5,355 nucleotides of DNA from positions 1 to 5,355 of the forward strand of contig JAADIA010000071.1 of NCBI GenBank assembly GCA_013151555.1, written 5' to 3'. The position numbers were made by a program, and so were the translations under genes. A model generated the notes under the pieces. The model ran no database searches. It worked only from the letters and a program-made list of their open reading frames with translations, and was not told the DNA's origin. Every line of letters starts with the position of its first letter. Within the stretch, counting starts at the first letter, position 1. Shown in pieces: positions 5,349 to 5,355 of the stretch. Source of the stretch: Nitrospirota bacterium (GTDB lineage: Bacteria; NPL-UPA2; JAADIA01).

Positions 5349-5355
5349 CATTCCA

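Overview
The window looks like chromosome of a Gram-negative, surface-decorating bacterium, probably from a less-studied lineage (Armatimonadota, PVC-like or a candidate phylum). Three things suggest this. Two neighbouring secreted proteins end in an Ig-like plus dockerin-like tail. A third protein carries a PEP-CTERM sorting signal, which depends on an exosortase and is found in Gram-negative, exopolysaccharide-producing bacteria. A very good sigma-54 promoter lies ahead of that PEP-CTERM gene. No rRNA or other phylogenetic marker is present, so the lineage is inference only.

Layout, all genes on the + strand. Positions 1-554 hold the 3' end of a secreted dockerin-tailed protein that runs off the left edge. 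Positions 555-876 are non-coding, with a short hairpin and a strong intrinsic terminator (757-799). Positions 877-3903 encode a 1008-residue secreted protein with a probable alpha-helical six-hairpin glycosidase-like core and the same C-terminal tail. Positions 3904-4238 are non-coding, AT- and purine-rich, with inverted repeats and a -24/-12 promoter at 4167-4182. Positions 4239-4970 encode a 243-residue DNRLRE-type protein with a signal peptide and PEP-CTERM tail, followed by a terminator (5006-5044). From 5045 to the right edge there is no credible gene; this stretch is filled with repeats built on the core CCACGGAA/TTCCGTGG.

The genes appear to be separate transcription units, because a terminator sits between the first and second and a dedicated promoter precedes the third. 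Their common theme is export and display at the cell surface: two probable carbohydrate-active or carbohydrate-binding proteins with a shared calcium-loop tail, and one exosortase-processed beta-rich protein. No cohesin, scaffoldin, exosortase or sigma-54 activator lies in the window.

The best leads are the sigma-54/PEP-CTERM pairing, the 477-bp homologous tail shared by two otherwise unlike proteins, its unusual dockerin recognition positions, a repeated terminator element with a compensatory base-pair change, and the inverted-repeat cluster at the right end.
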